In this document: positions 53,093 to 61,887 of the stretch, in pieces | How the letters are laid out: every line of letters starts with the position of its first letter | Position numbering within the stretch: position 1 is the first letter of the stretch | Origin: Halovenus amylolytica | GTDB lineage: Archaea > Halobacteriota > Halobacteria > Halobacteriales > Haloarculaceae | Length of the DNA stretch: 64,000 bases | Assembly (NCBI GenBank): GCA_004015825.1 | Contig: SAYS01000016.1 | Span: 62,001 to 126,000, forward strand | Direction of reading: 5' to 3' | Made by a program: the position numbers and the translations under genes | Notes under the pieces: model-generated | Database searches by the model: none | What the model saw: the letters and a program-made list of their open reading frames with translations, nothing else | Told to the model about the DNA's origin: nothing

Positions 53093-54348
53093 CACTCGAT
53101 CCGGTCCACGTCGACGGGATCGCCGACCTCGCGACACGGGTGACGGATTCGATCGACGACACAGACCACACGGATCTCGCAGAGCGGGCCTGGTCCGAAT
53201 TTCTCGATCCGCTCTACAGCAGCGGTGGCGATGTCGTACTTGAACCACTCGGTGAGCACAGACGACGGAAAGTCGAGACTGACGATATCGCTCTCGAACA
53301 ACCACCCTTTCCGACACAGCAGGGACTCGACGCCGGGACGATCAATCCGACGACGTTCAAAAACGGGCTCGTGATCGACGTCTCCCAGGCCGCGATGGCA
53401 GGGGTCCCCTCGGACGTGGATCTCCACCGCGCGCGGACGATCGTGATGACTGTCCATACGAACGACGCTGCGGCCAACTTCCAGGAGACAGACTGGCGGA
53501 TGGCCGACGAGGGATACGCGCGCCGGCGCATCCTCCGTGCACCCCGGGTCGACCGCCACGAACAGGTCGTCGTCCACGCACTCGCGCTGTATCTCGCCGA
53601 GAGCGAACACGCACTCAAACAGAGCGAATACGTCGACGACCTGCTCGTCCTGGATGGGCCGATCTACCCGACCGGCCTGCTGAAGTGGGTCGAACGGGAT
53701 CCGGAACTCGAACGGTTGATCATCGAACGCGAGGAATTTACCGATGTCATCGGAAACTACCTCGAACTGGTCGAAGAATTCGTCAATCGTGGAATTCCGC
53801 TCACAGGCTTCGTGAAAAACAGCGCGTCGAAGGCAGTCTCCCGGGAACTCCGACGCAAGACCGGTGCGCCCTGGGTCAACGACCAGGCGTTTTTCCGCCG
53901 CGTGCTCGAACGACGGGACGACGACGGTGACCTCCGTACCGACTGCCTGACGTTCACGGGGTGGTTCCGGTCGCGGGTCGGCACTGACGGCGTGCTCGCC
54001 GACGGACGGATCGAACTGGACCGGAAACGGGTTCTCGACGACGAGGCCTACGAGGTCACCTTCTTCGTCGTCTACGATCCGAGAGACGACCTCGTCTACC
54101 GGATCGAGGTACCTTACGCGTTCACGCGCGACGAGGAAACCCGCGAACAGCTGACGACGCAGTTCCTGGGAGAGATTGCCCGGGAACGCGGCCCGCCACT
54201 CTCCGTCGGCAAAGCAGACGAACTCGCGAAAATCGACCGCCAGGGGAAGGAGACGATCCGGCGACGCATCGAACACGTCTTCGAGACTGGGCAGCAGACG
54301 GATTACAACCAGAAACGCTGGGGACCGGCCGACGAGATCGAACTCTAG
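53089..54348 (+). CDS. nurA: NurA-domain 5'-3' nuclease
   Basis: 419 aa from a GTG start that overlaps the preceding stop. LVIDVSQAAMAGVPSDVDLHRARTIVMTVHTND is the NurA nuclease core strand with a metal-binding Asp, VLDGPIYPTGLLKW the second, and a C-terminal KADELAKIDRQGKETIRRRIEHVF helical region the third. In archaea NurA works with the HerA helicase, the Mre11 and Rad50 proteins in double-strand-break end resection. HerA is encoded 706 bases downstream in the same direction. Confidence 0.85.
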   Translation: MTLDPVHVDGIADLATRVTDSIDDTDHTDLAERAWSEFLDPLYSSGGDVVLEPLGEHRRRKVETDDIALEQPPFPTQQGLDAGTINPTTFKNGLVIDVSQAAMAGVPSDVDLHRARTIVMTVHTNDAAANFQETDWRMADEGYARRRILRAPRVDRHEQVVVHALALYLAESEHALKQSEYVDDLLVLDGPIYPTGLLKWVERDPELERLIIEREEFTDVIGNYLELVEEFVNRGIPLTGFVKNSASKAVSRELRRKTGAPWVNDQAFFRRVLERRDDDGDLRTDCLTFTGWFRSRVGTDGVLADGRIELDRKRVLDDEAYEVTFFVVYDPRDDLVYRIEVPYAFTRDEETREQLTTQFLGEIARERGPPLSVGKADELAKIDRQGKETIRRRIEHVFETGQQTDYNQKRWGPADEIEL

Positions 54349-54351
54349 GAG

Positions 54352-54705
54352 CTATCGGAGTGACTCTTCTCGTCGTTCAGGGTCGTCGACGACCTCGATT
54401 TCCACGTCGTCCCGATCCATTCCGAGTCGGGCGAACTGTGTCCTGAGATGCTCTTTGGCGGCGTCCAGTGCCTGCTGCCGGGTATCGAATCCGCGCGGCA
54501 TCGGTGACTCGAAGGCGATCTGGAGTTCCTGCCCGTCGATGACCTGCGTGCTGCCGCCGCTGTCGACCTCGTAAAACTCGTCGCAGATCCAGACGAACGC
54601 CGAATCCGTATCCGGTGACCCGCTGTAGGCTGGTGGCTGTTCGTCTTCTTCGTAGATCGTTCCGGTGAGTGCAGTGTCGCCTGCCCAGCCTCGAACCAGT
54701 AACAT
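54352..54705 (-). CDS. Conserved haloarchaeal protein of unknown function
   Basis: 117 aa from the ATG at 54705 (MLLVRGWAGDTALTGTIYEED). Contains FVWICDEFYEVDSGGSTQVIDGQELQIAFESPMPRGFDTRQQALDAAKEHLRTQFARLGM, a mixed alpha/beta fold with the acidic haloarchaeal composition. It ends three bases from the nurA stop, tail to tail. No family name recognised. Confidence 0.65.
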   Translation of the reverse strand: MLLVRGWAGDTALTGTIYEEDEQPPAYSGSPDTDSAFVWICDEFYEVDSGGSTQVIDGQELQIAFESPMPRGFDTRQQALDAAKEHLRTQFARLGMDRDDVEIEVVDDPERREESLR

Positions 54706-54791
54706 GGCTGTAGATACGGCGGCTGCGGTCAAAAACTGTCGGACTGTGTTGCCGGTGTACCGTCGGTTGATCCGGCACGTCGCTCGTCTGT

Positions 54792-54938
54792 TCAGTCGGC
54801 GCCGTGCTTCGGTACGTAGCCACAGTCTCGACAGACCATCGTCTGTGCGTTCATATCCAGTGGCGTCTCACAGTGTGGGCAGACGTAGCCGGCGGCTGCG
54901 GCCCCGCTCCGAGAACTGTCGTATGGGATTGGTGTCAT
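54792..54938 (-). CDS. 48-aa zinc-ribbon protein
   Basis: Short but well-formed: AAGYVCPHCETPLDMNAQTMVCRDCGYVPKHGAD. Two CxxC pairs (CPHC and CRDC) 16 residues apart make a rubredoxin-like or zinc-ribbon knuckle. Small zinc-finger proteins of this size are a documented class in haloarchaea. It stands between the unknown gene at 54352 and herA. Confidence 0.65.
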   Translation of the reverse strand: MTPIPYDSSRSGAAAAGYVCPHCETPLDMNAQTMVCRDCGYVPKHGAD

Positions 54939-55054
54939 CACCTATCCCCAGGGTACGACAGAACTTAAAACCACGTACGACAACTGTCGAAAACAGTTCT
55001 CCAGTACGCTCGGCCACTCGGGGGAAACGGGTTTGGTGTTCGCGTTTATTCTAG

Positions 55055-56902
55055 ATGACAATGAGCGACCTCGGTGATTTCACCAGCGATCTAGATAGCG
55101 ATACGACAGACTCTTCTGCTGACGATAGTACAGCGTCGAGCAACACCGACGTAATCGACTCGGAGGAAACCGAGCCCTCCGGACAGTCCGAGACCTTCGA
55201 ATCGTACGAGGCGACGCCTGCTGGCCAGGATCACGGAATCGGTGTGCTGTCGGCCGCGGGCGGCCTCCAGATCAGTGAGGACGACGACGAAACGCGGCTC
55301 CGAGCCTACGTAACGGCGAACAACCGTGCGGAGATCCGGATCGGCTCCTATCTGCTCGCCTCCTACCCAGATGGGGAGCGTCTGTTCTGTCGGATCAGTG
55401 GACTGGAGTACGCCCAGGAGTACCGCGCCGACGACGCGACCGAGATCCACGCGCGCCGGGCGATGCGATCTGCTGGCATCGACGAGGAGGATTTCAAACT
55501 CATGGCGACGCTCGATCCCGTCGCCGTGCTCTACGAGGACGACGGCGAACTCAAACGGCGGATGACCGATCGCGTCCCAAAACCCGAGACTGTCGTCCGC
55601 CAGGCCGACGACAAGGCCGACATCAAGACTGGGCTCAAGATGCCGTCCGAGGGTGTCTACCTCGGCCACCTCGCGGTCGGCGGCCAGAAGGTCCGGACCG
55701 CAGCCCAGCCGCCGACTATCGACTACCGGCTGAAAGACGACTACACTGCCGGGGATCCGCTCGTCTTCCGGCATACGCTGATCGCCGGGGGGACCGGATC
55801 GGGGAAGACCCACGCCGCGAAGAATATCCTCCGGCAGTATCTCGACGAGGACCGCACGTACCCGGTCGAGAGCGGGGCCGACAGGGCGGTTTCGCCGGCG
55901 GTCGTCCAGTTCGATCCCCAGGACGAGTACGCACAGATGCACGACGACGGGGAGTACGACGGGGAGTTCGCCCGGGAGCTCGACAGCCAGGGGGTCGCCC
56001 ACGGCGGGCACGACGATACTGTCGCCTTCATTCCGAAAGTGGGCTCGGCGACGTACTCGGCGAGTCACCACCGGGCCGAGCAGGTCGAGTTCACGATCCC
56101 CTTCGAGATGGTCCACGAGAACCCCTGGCTCATCGCCTCGAGCGGGCTCAACGACAACCAGTACAGCGCGCTGGTGACGGTCCTGCTCCCGAAGTTCCGG
56201 AGCCAGTATGGCACCGAGGGAACCTACGACCAGTTCACGACGTTTCTCGACGATCCGGCACTCAAGGAAGAACTCGACGAGAGCGGGAAAGTCCACGAGG
56301 CGACGTTCGATGCGGTCGCGCGGCGCGCCCGTGGATTCGGCTCCGTATTCGACGGCGATGCCCAGCCGATCACCGAGCGCATCCACGAGTTCGTCCGCCC
56401 CGGCGGGCTGACGGTCGTCCCGACGTATCACATTACGGAGAGCAGGTACGCGGAGACGATCGTCCTCGCCCTCTCCTCGCTGCTGGTCGACGAGAAACTC
56501 TCGAACGACCCCACCTACGACCGGATCAAAGACACACCACTGATCGTCGGGATGGACGAGGCCCACAACTTCCTCACCGACGCCGACACCGTGCAGGCGA
56601 GCAAAGTGATCGGCAAGTTCACCGAGGCCGCAAAGCAGGGCCGGAAAGAGCGACTTGGACTCTTTCTCATCACGCAGGACCCACAGGATATCGCCGATCC
56701 GGTGTTCAAACAGATCAACACGACGGTCGTACTGAATCTCGGTGACGAAGACGCGATCTCGGCGGTGAACATTCCGTCGAATCTGGAATCGAAAGTCCCC
56801 TACATGGAGAAAGGCCAGATGGTCGTCTACTCGCCGGACAACTCAGAGCCCGTGGAGCTGATCGGGCTGCCGAACTGCCTGACGAGACACGGGCGGGAGT
56901 AG
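55055..56902 (+). CDS. herA: HerA-family DNA translocase ATPase
   Basis: 615 aa. An acidic disordered start of about 60 residues is followed by a HAS-barrel-like domain (GIGVLSAAGGLQ, RIGSYLLASYPDGERLFCRISGLEY) and a DUF87/HerA motor: Walker A GGTGSGKTH (K251), Walker B LIVGMDEAH (D501), and LITQDPQDIADPVFKQINTTVVLNLGDEDA with the Gln and Asn sensors. HerA forms a hexamer that threads DNA and drives NurA in end resection. Orientation and proximity with nurA support the pairing, although three small genes intervene. Confidence 0.88.
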   Translation: MTMSDLGDFTSDLDSDTTDSSADDSTASSNTDVIDSEETEPSGQSETFESYEATPAGQDHGIGVLSAAGGLQISEDDDETRLRAYVTANNRAEIRIGSYLLASYPDGERLFCRISGLEYAQEYRADDATEIHARRAMRSAGIDEEDFKLMATLDPVAVLYEDDGELKRRMTDRVPKPETVVRQADDKADIKTGLKMPSEGVYLGHLAVGGQKVRTAAQPPTIDYRLKDDYTAGDPLVFRHTLIAGGTGSGKTHAAKNILRQYLDEDRTYPVESGADRAVSPAVVQFDPQDEYAQMHDDGEYDGEFARELDSQGVAHGGHDDTVAFIPKVGSATYSASHHRAEQVEFTIPFEMVHENPWLIASSGLNDNQYSALVTVLLPKFRSQYGTEGTYDQFTTFLDDPALKEELDESGKVHEATFDAVARRARGFGSVFDGDAQPITERIHEFVRPGGLTVVPTYHITESRYAETIVLALSSLLVDEKLSNDPTYDRIKDTPLIVGMDEAHNFLTDADTVQASKVIGKFTEAAKQGRKERLGLFLITQDPQDIADPVFKQINTTVVLNLGDEDAISAVNIPSNLESKVPYMEKGQMVVYSPDNSEPVELIGLPNCLTRHGRE

Positions 56903-56948
56903 CTGTCCGATCCGAACGTTTATCTTCGAATCCGCGACCAGCAGCGGT

Positions 56949-57584
56949 ATGCTCGCGATCGCAGGTGGCAAGGGCGGCAGTGGAAAGACGACGACAGCGC
57001 TCGGGCTCGCTGCGATCCTCCAGGATCGTGGCCGAGCGCCGCTGGTCGTCGACTGTGACTGTGATATGCCGGATCTCCACCATCAGGCAGGGGTCGACTC
57101 GCTCGGTGGGATCGACGAGCTGGCAGATGGCGCCCCGGTCGAACTCGTCGCGGCGGAATCGACCGCCGTCCCCGGCGTCCGCATCGTGACGGCGGGCAGC
57201 CGTGATCGGGTCGACAGCGCGCTCTCGCACCTCGGTACCTGGCACGGCCCGGTCCTCCTCGACTCCCCTCCCGGGATGGGACCGGACGCTGCGCGACCGC
57301 TCCGCCACGCCGACCGGAGCCTGCTGGTGAGCTCGGACCGCCACCAGTCCGTCGCGGATACACGGACGACGGCACAGAGTGCGCGCGAACTCGACGCTCC
57401 GCCGGTCGGTCTGCTCGTTCGCCAAACGGGGATCGAATCCCCCTCGAACTGGCCAGCGCCAGACGGAGTTCGCAAGCGCGTTCCAACAGTGCCAGAGCCA
57501 CTGGCCAATCCGGCTGTTCGGAAAGTGTGGGCGGAGACAGTTGCGGTGCTGTTCGGGACTCACCGTGCTGCCAGGGGAGCGTGA
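56949..57584 (+). CDS. MinD/ParA-like P-loop ATPase
   Basis: 211 aa. The deviant Walker A GGKGGSGKTT (about residues 6-15), VVDCDCDMPDLHHQAGV for switch I and VLLDSPPGMGPDAA for switch II define the MinD/ParA/Mrp group. It is short and lacks the C-terminal amphipathic membrane-targeting helix of MinD. It lies 46 bases after herA in the same direction and may be co-transcribed. A 78-bp element begins exactly at its TGA stop. Confidence 0.85.
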   Translation: MLAIAGGKGGSGKTTTALGLAAILQDRGRAPLVVDCDCDMPDLHHQAGVDSLGGIDELADGAPVELVAAESTAVPGVRIVTAGSRDRVDSALSHLGTWHGPVLLDSPPGMGPDAARPLRHADRSLLVSSDRHQSVADTRTTAQSARELDAPPVGLLVRQTGIESPSNWPAPDGVRKRVPTVPEPLANPAVRKVWAETVAVLFGTHRAARGA

Positions 57585-57662
57585 TACTGCCGGCTGTAAA
57601 TTCGTAAAGATATGTGCCACCCCGGGGTGGCGCAATTCTTCAGTTTCTTACAGCCGGCAGTA
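57585..57662 (+). mobile_element. 78-bp inverted-repeat element, copy D
   Basis: TACTGCCGGCTGTA at the left; the right terminus is intact too. Flanked by TGA at 57582-57584, which is the MinD-like gene's stop codon, and TGA at 57663-57665. Two base differences from copy C, near the right end. Confidence 0.92.
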
Positions 57663-57767
57663 TGAGAAACCGGAGTCAGTTAGACTATATAAAACATGGC
57701 CACAAGAATCTTACCTGATAGTTGTGGCGGAATCTTTAACCGGGGGTGTTGCATAGTATCATAGTAG

Positions 57768-58397
57768 ATGGCCGACCGGTTGCGGACAGGGATCGATGTT
57801 CTCGACAGAAAACTCGATGGTGGGATACCGGCCGGGAGTATGGTTGCGCTTTCGGCACCCCCATCGAGCCAGGCAGAGTTATTTCTGTACGAGCTGACCG
57901 CCACGCGCGGGACGCTCTGGCTGTCACTGAACCGGACTGCAGAGGCAGTCACGGACAGCATCGAGACCACGCCGACGGAGACTGGCGATCCGACAGTTCG
58001 TCATATCTCCGGGGAAGCCCCGCTAGACAACGCTGGGAAACTCATCAGCGCGCTGCCCGAGACGTCGAATCTGATCGTCGATCCGCTGGACGTGCTGGAA
58101 TCACAGGAGCCACCCTCGCGGTTCCGGAGTTTCATGAACGATCTCCAGAACCACATTTTCAATACCAATAGTCTCGCAATCCTGCACTGTCTGGAGGGGC
58201 GGTCGATTCCCCCGCTCCGGGATACGACAGAGCATTTCGCGGATGTCGTCTTCAATCTAAAGACAGATATTTCGGGCGACGAGATCGAAAACCGCCTCTC
58301 GATTCCGAAGTTCCGCGGCGGGCGCGCACCGGCTGATACGATCAAGCTCAACCTCGTCGAAGAGGTCAAGATCGATACGAGCCGAGATATCGCCTGA
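57768..58397 (+). CDS. KaiC/RAD55-type protein with degenerate P-loop
   Basis: 209 aa. MADRLRTGIDVLDRKLDGGIPAGSMVALSAPPSSQAELFLYELTATRGTLWLSLNRTAEAV has the RecA/KaiC start (TGIxxLDxxLxGGIPxGS), but the Walker A GxxGxGKT reads APPSSQAE, so ATP hydrolysis is doubtful. LIVDPLDVLESQ sits at the Walker B position. It probably has a regulatory binding role, like its counterpart at 44406. Followed closely by the FAH-family gene. Confidence 0.75.
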   Translation: MADRLRTGIDVLDRKLDGGIPAGSMVALSAPPSSQAELFLYELTATRGTLWLSLNRTAEAVTDSIETTPTETGDPTVRHISGEAPLDNAGKLISALPETSNLIVDPLDVLESQEPPSRFRSFMNDLQNHIFNTNSLAILHCLEGRSIPPLRDTTEHFADVVFNLKTDISGDEIENRLSIPKFRGGRAPADTIKLNLVEEVKIDTSRDIA

Positions 58398-58506
58398 GAG
58401 AAGGTGTCTGACCGGATCGACAAAGTAGTCGTATTTATCGAACAGAAAACCAACCTCCGAGAACTGGCCCACAACATCTTATTCTTGCGGTGGCAAACGA
58501 ACGAGC

Positions 58507-59283
58507 ATGAAGCAGGTACGATTCCGTGATCCAGCAGGAACTGTCCGGACAGGCGAGTGGCTCTCCGAGGAGGGAGAGCCCGCACCCACGACAACTGCCG
58601 GCATCAACGGGGTAATCGAATTCGGCGGCCAGCAGTACGACCCCGAAGAAGTCGAGATCCTCCCACCCTGCGAGCCGTCGAAAATCGTCTGTATCGGCCT
58701 GAACTACGCAGATCACGCCGACGAACGGAATTCGGATCTCCCGGATCGCCCGCTCCTCTTTCTGAAACCACCAAACGCCGTCGCCAGCCACGAAAGCGAC
58801 GTACAGCTTCCGGCCGGCAAAGAGCGGATCGACTACGAGGGCGAACTGGGCGTCGTCATCGGCCAGCAGTGTCGCAACGTCGACGAACGCGACGCGATGG
58901 ATGTCGTGGCAGGCTACACCTGCATGGTCGATCTCTCGAACCGCGACGACCAGGACCGGGAACAAAACTGGGTCCGCGGGAAAGCCTTCGACAACGCAGC
59001 ACCGCTCGGTCCTGTCCTGGCGACACCAGGGCACCTCCCCGAGGACGCGAGCGTCGAACTGTGGGTCAACGAGGAGAAACGCCAGTCCGCGACCCGTGAG
59101 CAGCTCATCTTCTCGATCCCCGAACTGATCGCGGAGATCACGAGCTATCTGACACTCGAACCGGGCGACGTGATCGCGACCGGAACGCCGGAAGGTGTCG
59201 GACCACTCTCGGACGGTGACGAGGTGAGTGTCCAGATCGAAGGTGTCGGACAGCTCCAGCACACCGTCTCGATCCCGGAGTAA
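58507..59283 (+). CDS. Fumarylacetoacetate hydrolase family protein
   Basis: 258 aa. The C-terminal FAH catalytic domain is clear: IVCIGLNYADHADE, FLKPPNAVASHESDVQLP, YEGELGVVIGQQCRNV (metal-binding Glu pair), DNAAPLGPVLATPGHL and IATGTPEGVGPLSDGDEVSVQIEGVG. Members hydrolyse or decarboxylate beta-diketo acids in aromatic and related catabolism, using Mg or Mn. The substrate is not determinable. The N-terminal 55 residues are the usual small cap. Confidence 0.9.
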   Translation: MKQVRFRDPAGTVRTGEWLSEEGEPAPTTTAGINGVIEFGGQQYDPEEVEILPPCEPSKIVCIGLNYADHADERNSDLPDRPLLFLKPPNAVASHESDVQLPAGKERIDYEGELGVVIGQQCRNVDERDAMDVVAGYTCMVDLSNRDDQDREQNWVRGKAFDNAAPLGPVLATPGHLPEDASVELWVNEEKRQSATREQLIFSIPELIAEITSYLTLEPGDVIATGTPEGVGPLSDGDEVSVQIEGVGQLQHTVSIPE

Positions 59284-59302
59284 TCGCACGGGACGAACCC
59301 AG

Positions 59303-59728
59303 ATGGCCTCACCCGACAGTGCCGGTCGCGTCTGCGTCGTCGCAACTCGGGACGCCACGTTCGAGCGCTGCCGTGCGGGCTTTTACCCCGCACCGCAATC
59401 GTACGACAGAACGACCACCCCCTTCGAGTACATGGCCTTTTATCGGACTGCACCAGTCTCGGCGATCACACACTACGCAACCGTCACCGACCGGATCGAG
59501 CAACGCCGTGGCGATGCAGGGCCGATGGGCGAGGCTGACTGGCAAGATATGATCGATCCGTTCTCGGACGAACAGATTGCAGTCGTCTTCGAACTCGGGG
59601 GGTTGGTCGCTCTCGACTCCCCGGTCGAGAACGATCAAAATGGCGTTCGCGGTCCGTGGTACTGCTCTCTCGAAGCCCTTCAGGGCTCCACCACGCTTTC
59701 GGAACTGGCCACCCGTTCCGATCAGTAA
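59303..59728 (+). CDS. Conserved haloarchaeal protein of unknown function
   Basis: 141 aa from the ATG at 59303. VCVVATRDATFERCRAGFYPAPQSYDRTTTPFEYMAFYRTAPVSAITHYATVTDRIEQRRG resembles a family seen in many haloarchaea without assigned function, in which a strand pair YMAFYRTAPVSAITHYA is characteristic. It starts 19 bases after the FAH gene and is probably co-transcribed with it. It ends close to the symporter gene, convergent. Confidence 0.6.
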   Translation: MASPDSAGRVCVVATRDATFERCRAGFYPAPQSYDRTTTPFEYMAFYRTAPVSAITHYATVTDRIEQRRGDAGPMGEADWQDMIDPFSDEQIAVVFELGGLVALDSPVENDQNGVRGPWYCSLEALQGSTTLSELATRSDQ

Positions 59729-59732
59729 CTCG

Positions 59733-61100
59733 TCAGAGGTCCTCGACCCACGGGACGAACTCGTTTTGCAGGAACTCGACGTAGTCACCGATACCGAGCG
59801 CGAGCGAGACCACGAGTACGACCAGTACCGGAATCCGAACTGCCCAGATCCAGTAGCTGCCGAGATTCCCGATGTTGTCGATCCCGTGTGAGAGTTCGGC
59901 GATCGCCTCGTCGGCCCACAGCCAGGCGACGTAGATACTCAACAGCAGCGCACCGAGAATCAGCAGTATGCCGTCCGCCAGCCCATCGTAGGCCGAGAGC
60001 AAGACCAGATCGTAGGCGGGTGCCAGACCCAGAACAAACAGGGCCACACAGAGTAACGCGGTGGCCCGGAATCGCGGGACACTCTGTTCGTCGACCAGAT
60101 AGGAGACGACCACCTCGGTGAGGCTGATCGCACTGGAGAGGGCTGCAATCGCGACGGTCCCGAAAAATACCGCGCCGACGACACCCCCTGCAGTGAGCTC
60201 CCCGAACGCCGACGCGATCGAGATGAACAGCACGCCGACACCGGGGTCTGCCGGGTCGACGCCCGCAGTGAACAACACTGGAAAGACGACCAGGCCGACG
60301 ACGAAGGCGATCATGGTATCGAACGCGATGATGATTCCACCATCCGCGGCGAGATTCCTGTCCTCGCCCACGTAGGAGGCGTAGGTGATCATGATCCCAA
60401 AGCCAAGCGAGAGCGTGTAGAAGGCCTGCCCCGCAGCGGCCGGCAACACCGTCGTCCAGTTCGTCGCCAGTTCGCCGAAATCCGGCGAGAGATAAAACGA
60501 GTACGCCTGATCTGCACCGCCGAGCGTTGCGGCCCACCCGGCGAGGACCAGCAGAATGAGAATGATCGCGGGAACCACAATTTTTGCAGCGAGTTCGATC
60601 CCGCGCCGGACGCCGAGTCCGACGATCACCAGCACGATCAGCAAGAACAGGCCGTGAAACGCCATCGCTTCGCCACCCTGTGCGAGTTCGAAAAACTGTG
60701 TTTCTGCGCCTTCGGTGTCGGCAGTGTACCCACCGAACAGACCGAGCAGCGTGTATCTGATCGTCCAGCCAGCGACGACGCTGTAGTACGACATGATGAC
60801 GAAGGTCGTGACGACGAAGATCCAGCCGAGTGATCTCCACTTTCCCCTGCCGATCTCCCGGACTGCGCCGACGGGGTTTCGTTCCGTGTTGCGGCCGACG
60901 ACGAACTCGACGAGGATCGCCGGGAAGCCGACGAAGACGATGAAAAGAAGATAGACGAGCAGAAAACCAGCGCCGCCGCTCTCGCCCGTAATAAACGGAA
61001 ATCGCCAGATATTGCCCAGTCCGACAGCGCTGCCGACCGCTGCGAGCAGGAATCCGATCCGTGTCGACCACTGCTCACGGTCGATTTCGAGCGAAGACAT
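59733..61100 (-). CDS. Sodium-dependent SNF-family symporter
   Basis: 455 aa with about eleven hydrophobic helices. The first helix has GFLLAAVGSAVGLGNIWRFPFITGESGG, the sodium/substrate site of neurotransmitter:sodium symporters (SLC6/LeuT type), and GQAFYTLSLGFGIMITYASYVGEDRN matches helix 6 with the unwound substrate region. It would import an amino acid or small solute with sodium. It stands opposite the FAH genes. Confidence 0.93.
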   Translation of the reverse strand: MSSLEIDREQWSTRIGFLLAAVGSAVGLGNIWRFPFITGESGGAGFLLVYLLFIVFVGFPAILVEFVVGRNTERNPVGAVREIGRGKWRSLGWIFVVTTFVIMSYYSVVAGWTIRYTLLGLFGGYTADTEGAETQFFELAQGGEAMAFHGLFLLIVLVIVGLGVRRGIELAAKIVVPAIILILLVLAGWAATLGGADQAYSFYLSPDFGELATNWTTVLPAAAGQAFYTLSLGFGIMITYASYVGEDRNLAADGGIIIAFDTMIAFVVGLVVFPVLFTAGVDPADPGVGVLFISIASAFGELTAGGVVGAVFFGTVAIAALSSAISLTEVVVSYLVDEQSVPRFRATALLCVALFVLGLAPAYDLVLLSAYDGLADGILLILGALLLSIYVAWLWADEAIAELSHGIDNIGNLGSYWIWAVRIPVLVVLVVSLALGIGDYVEFLQNEFVPWVEDL

Positions 61101-61243
61101 ACGGTAGCTTCAGTTATGTTCGCAATAAATGTACTCCCGAATTGTCAGAACGCAGGTGGGAACACGACTGTTTCACTCTCCTCTCTCCAGACTCGAAAAG
61201 ACAGGCCCCAAGCAATATACCGACGACCGACTTCTGTCAGGAT

Positions 61244-61882
61244 ATGTACTCACGACGTGCGGCCCTGGCTGCCATCTCCGGTGGGGCGGTTGTGTCGCTG
61301 TCAGGCTGTGCCCTGCTCGGTGACGAGATCGAACAGAGCGCAGATCCAGCGCGTGTGAGCGAGCAGGCGCTGCAGGGAACTGGCTACAGTGAAGCCCGGA
61401 TGGAAGACCAGAGCTTCGAGCAAACGGTCGAGATCAACGACGAGGAACGCGATCTGCGGCTGACGAACTGGGTTACCGAGTACCGGAAGCTTCCGGGAGA
61501 GACCGAACAATCGGCGGCCAGTTTTCTTATTTTCACCACACCGACGGTAACTGTCGCGGGCCAATCTGCGAACCCGTTCAATGCGTTCAGTGAGGAACAG
61601 TTGATTCGCCGTCTGACCGACCAGTCCGGCCGCGGCGATGCCACCGATCTGGAAAAACAACGCGAACGGGAAACAGAGATTCTCGGTGAATCAGTCACTC
61701 TCTCGATATATCAGACGACACAGTCGGTAGCCGGACAGGATGTCGACGTTACGATGTACTTCGGCAACCTGGCGAACGACAGTGATCTATTGTTCCTTCT
61801 CGGTGCCCATCCAGAACTGCTCGACGAATCTGAAAATATCTATCAGCTCGCAGAAGGCATCGAACACCCGGTCGATCCCTGA
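61244..61882 (+). CDS. Tat lipoprotein, DUF6517-like
   Basis: 212 aa from the ATG at 61244, chosen since it starts the signal MYSRRAALAAISGGAVVSLSGCALLGDE with twin Arg and lipobox Cys. The mature part (LTNWVTEYRKLPGETEQSAASFLIFTTPTVTVAGQSANPF and ETEILGESVTLSIYQ) fits the haloarchaeal DUF6517 lipoprotein family. It is exported folded and anchored in the outer face of the membrane. Function unknown. Confidence 0.75.
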   Translation: MYSRRAALAAISGGAVVSLSGCALLGDEIEQSADPARVSEQALQGTGYSEARMEDQSFEQTVEINDEERDLRLTNWVTEYRKLPGETEQSAASFLIFTTPTVTVAGQSANPFNAFSEEQLIRRLTDQSGRGDATDLEKQRERETEILGESVTLSIYQTTQSVAGQDVDVTMYFGNLANDSDLLFLLGAHPELLDESENIYQLAEGIEHPVDP

Positions 61883-61887
61883 CGGGA

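Noticed and set aside
52540-54276. 578-codon open frame on the minus strand
   Set aside because: It lies opposite the NurA gene and its leader; the translation is rich in Arg, Val and Asp typical of antisense frames in high-GC DNA and has no domain.
55091-56566. 491-codon minus-strand frame
   Set aside because: Exact antisense of HerA, whose Walker motifs prove the plus strand is coding.
59785-61071. 428-codon minus frame, Arg-rich
   Set aside because: It is the shifted frame of the SNF symporter on the same strand; no membrane helices and very basic composition.
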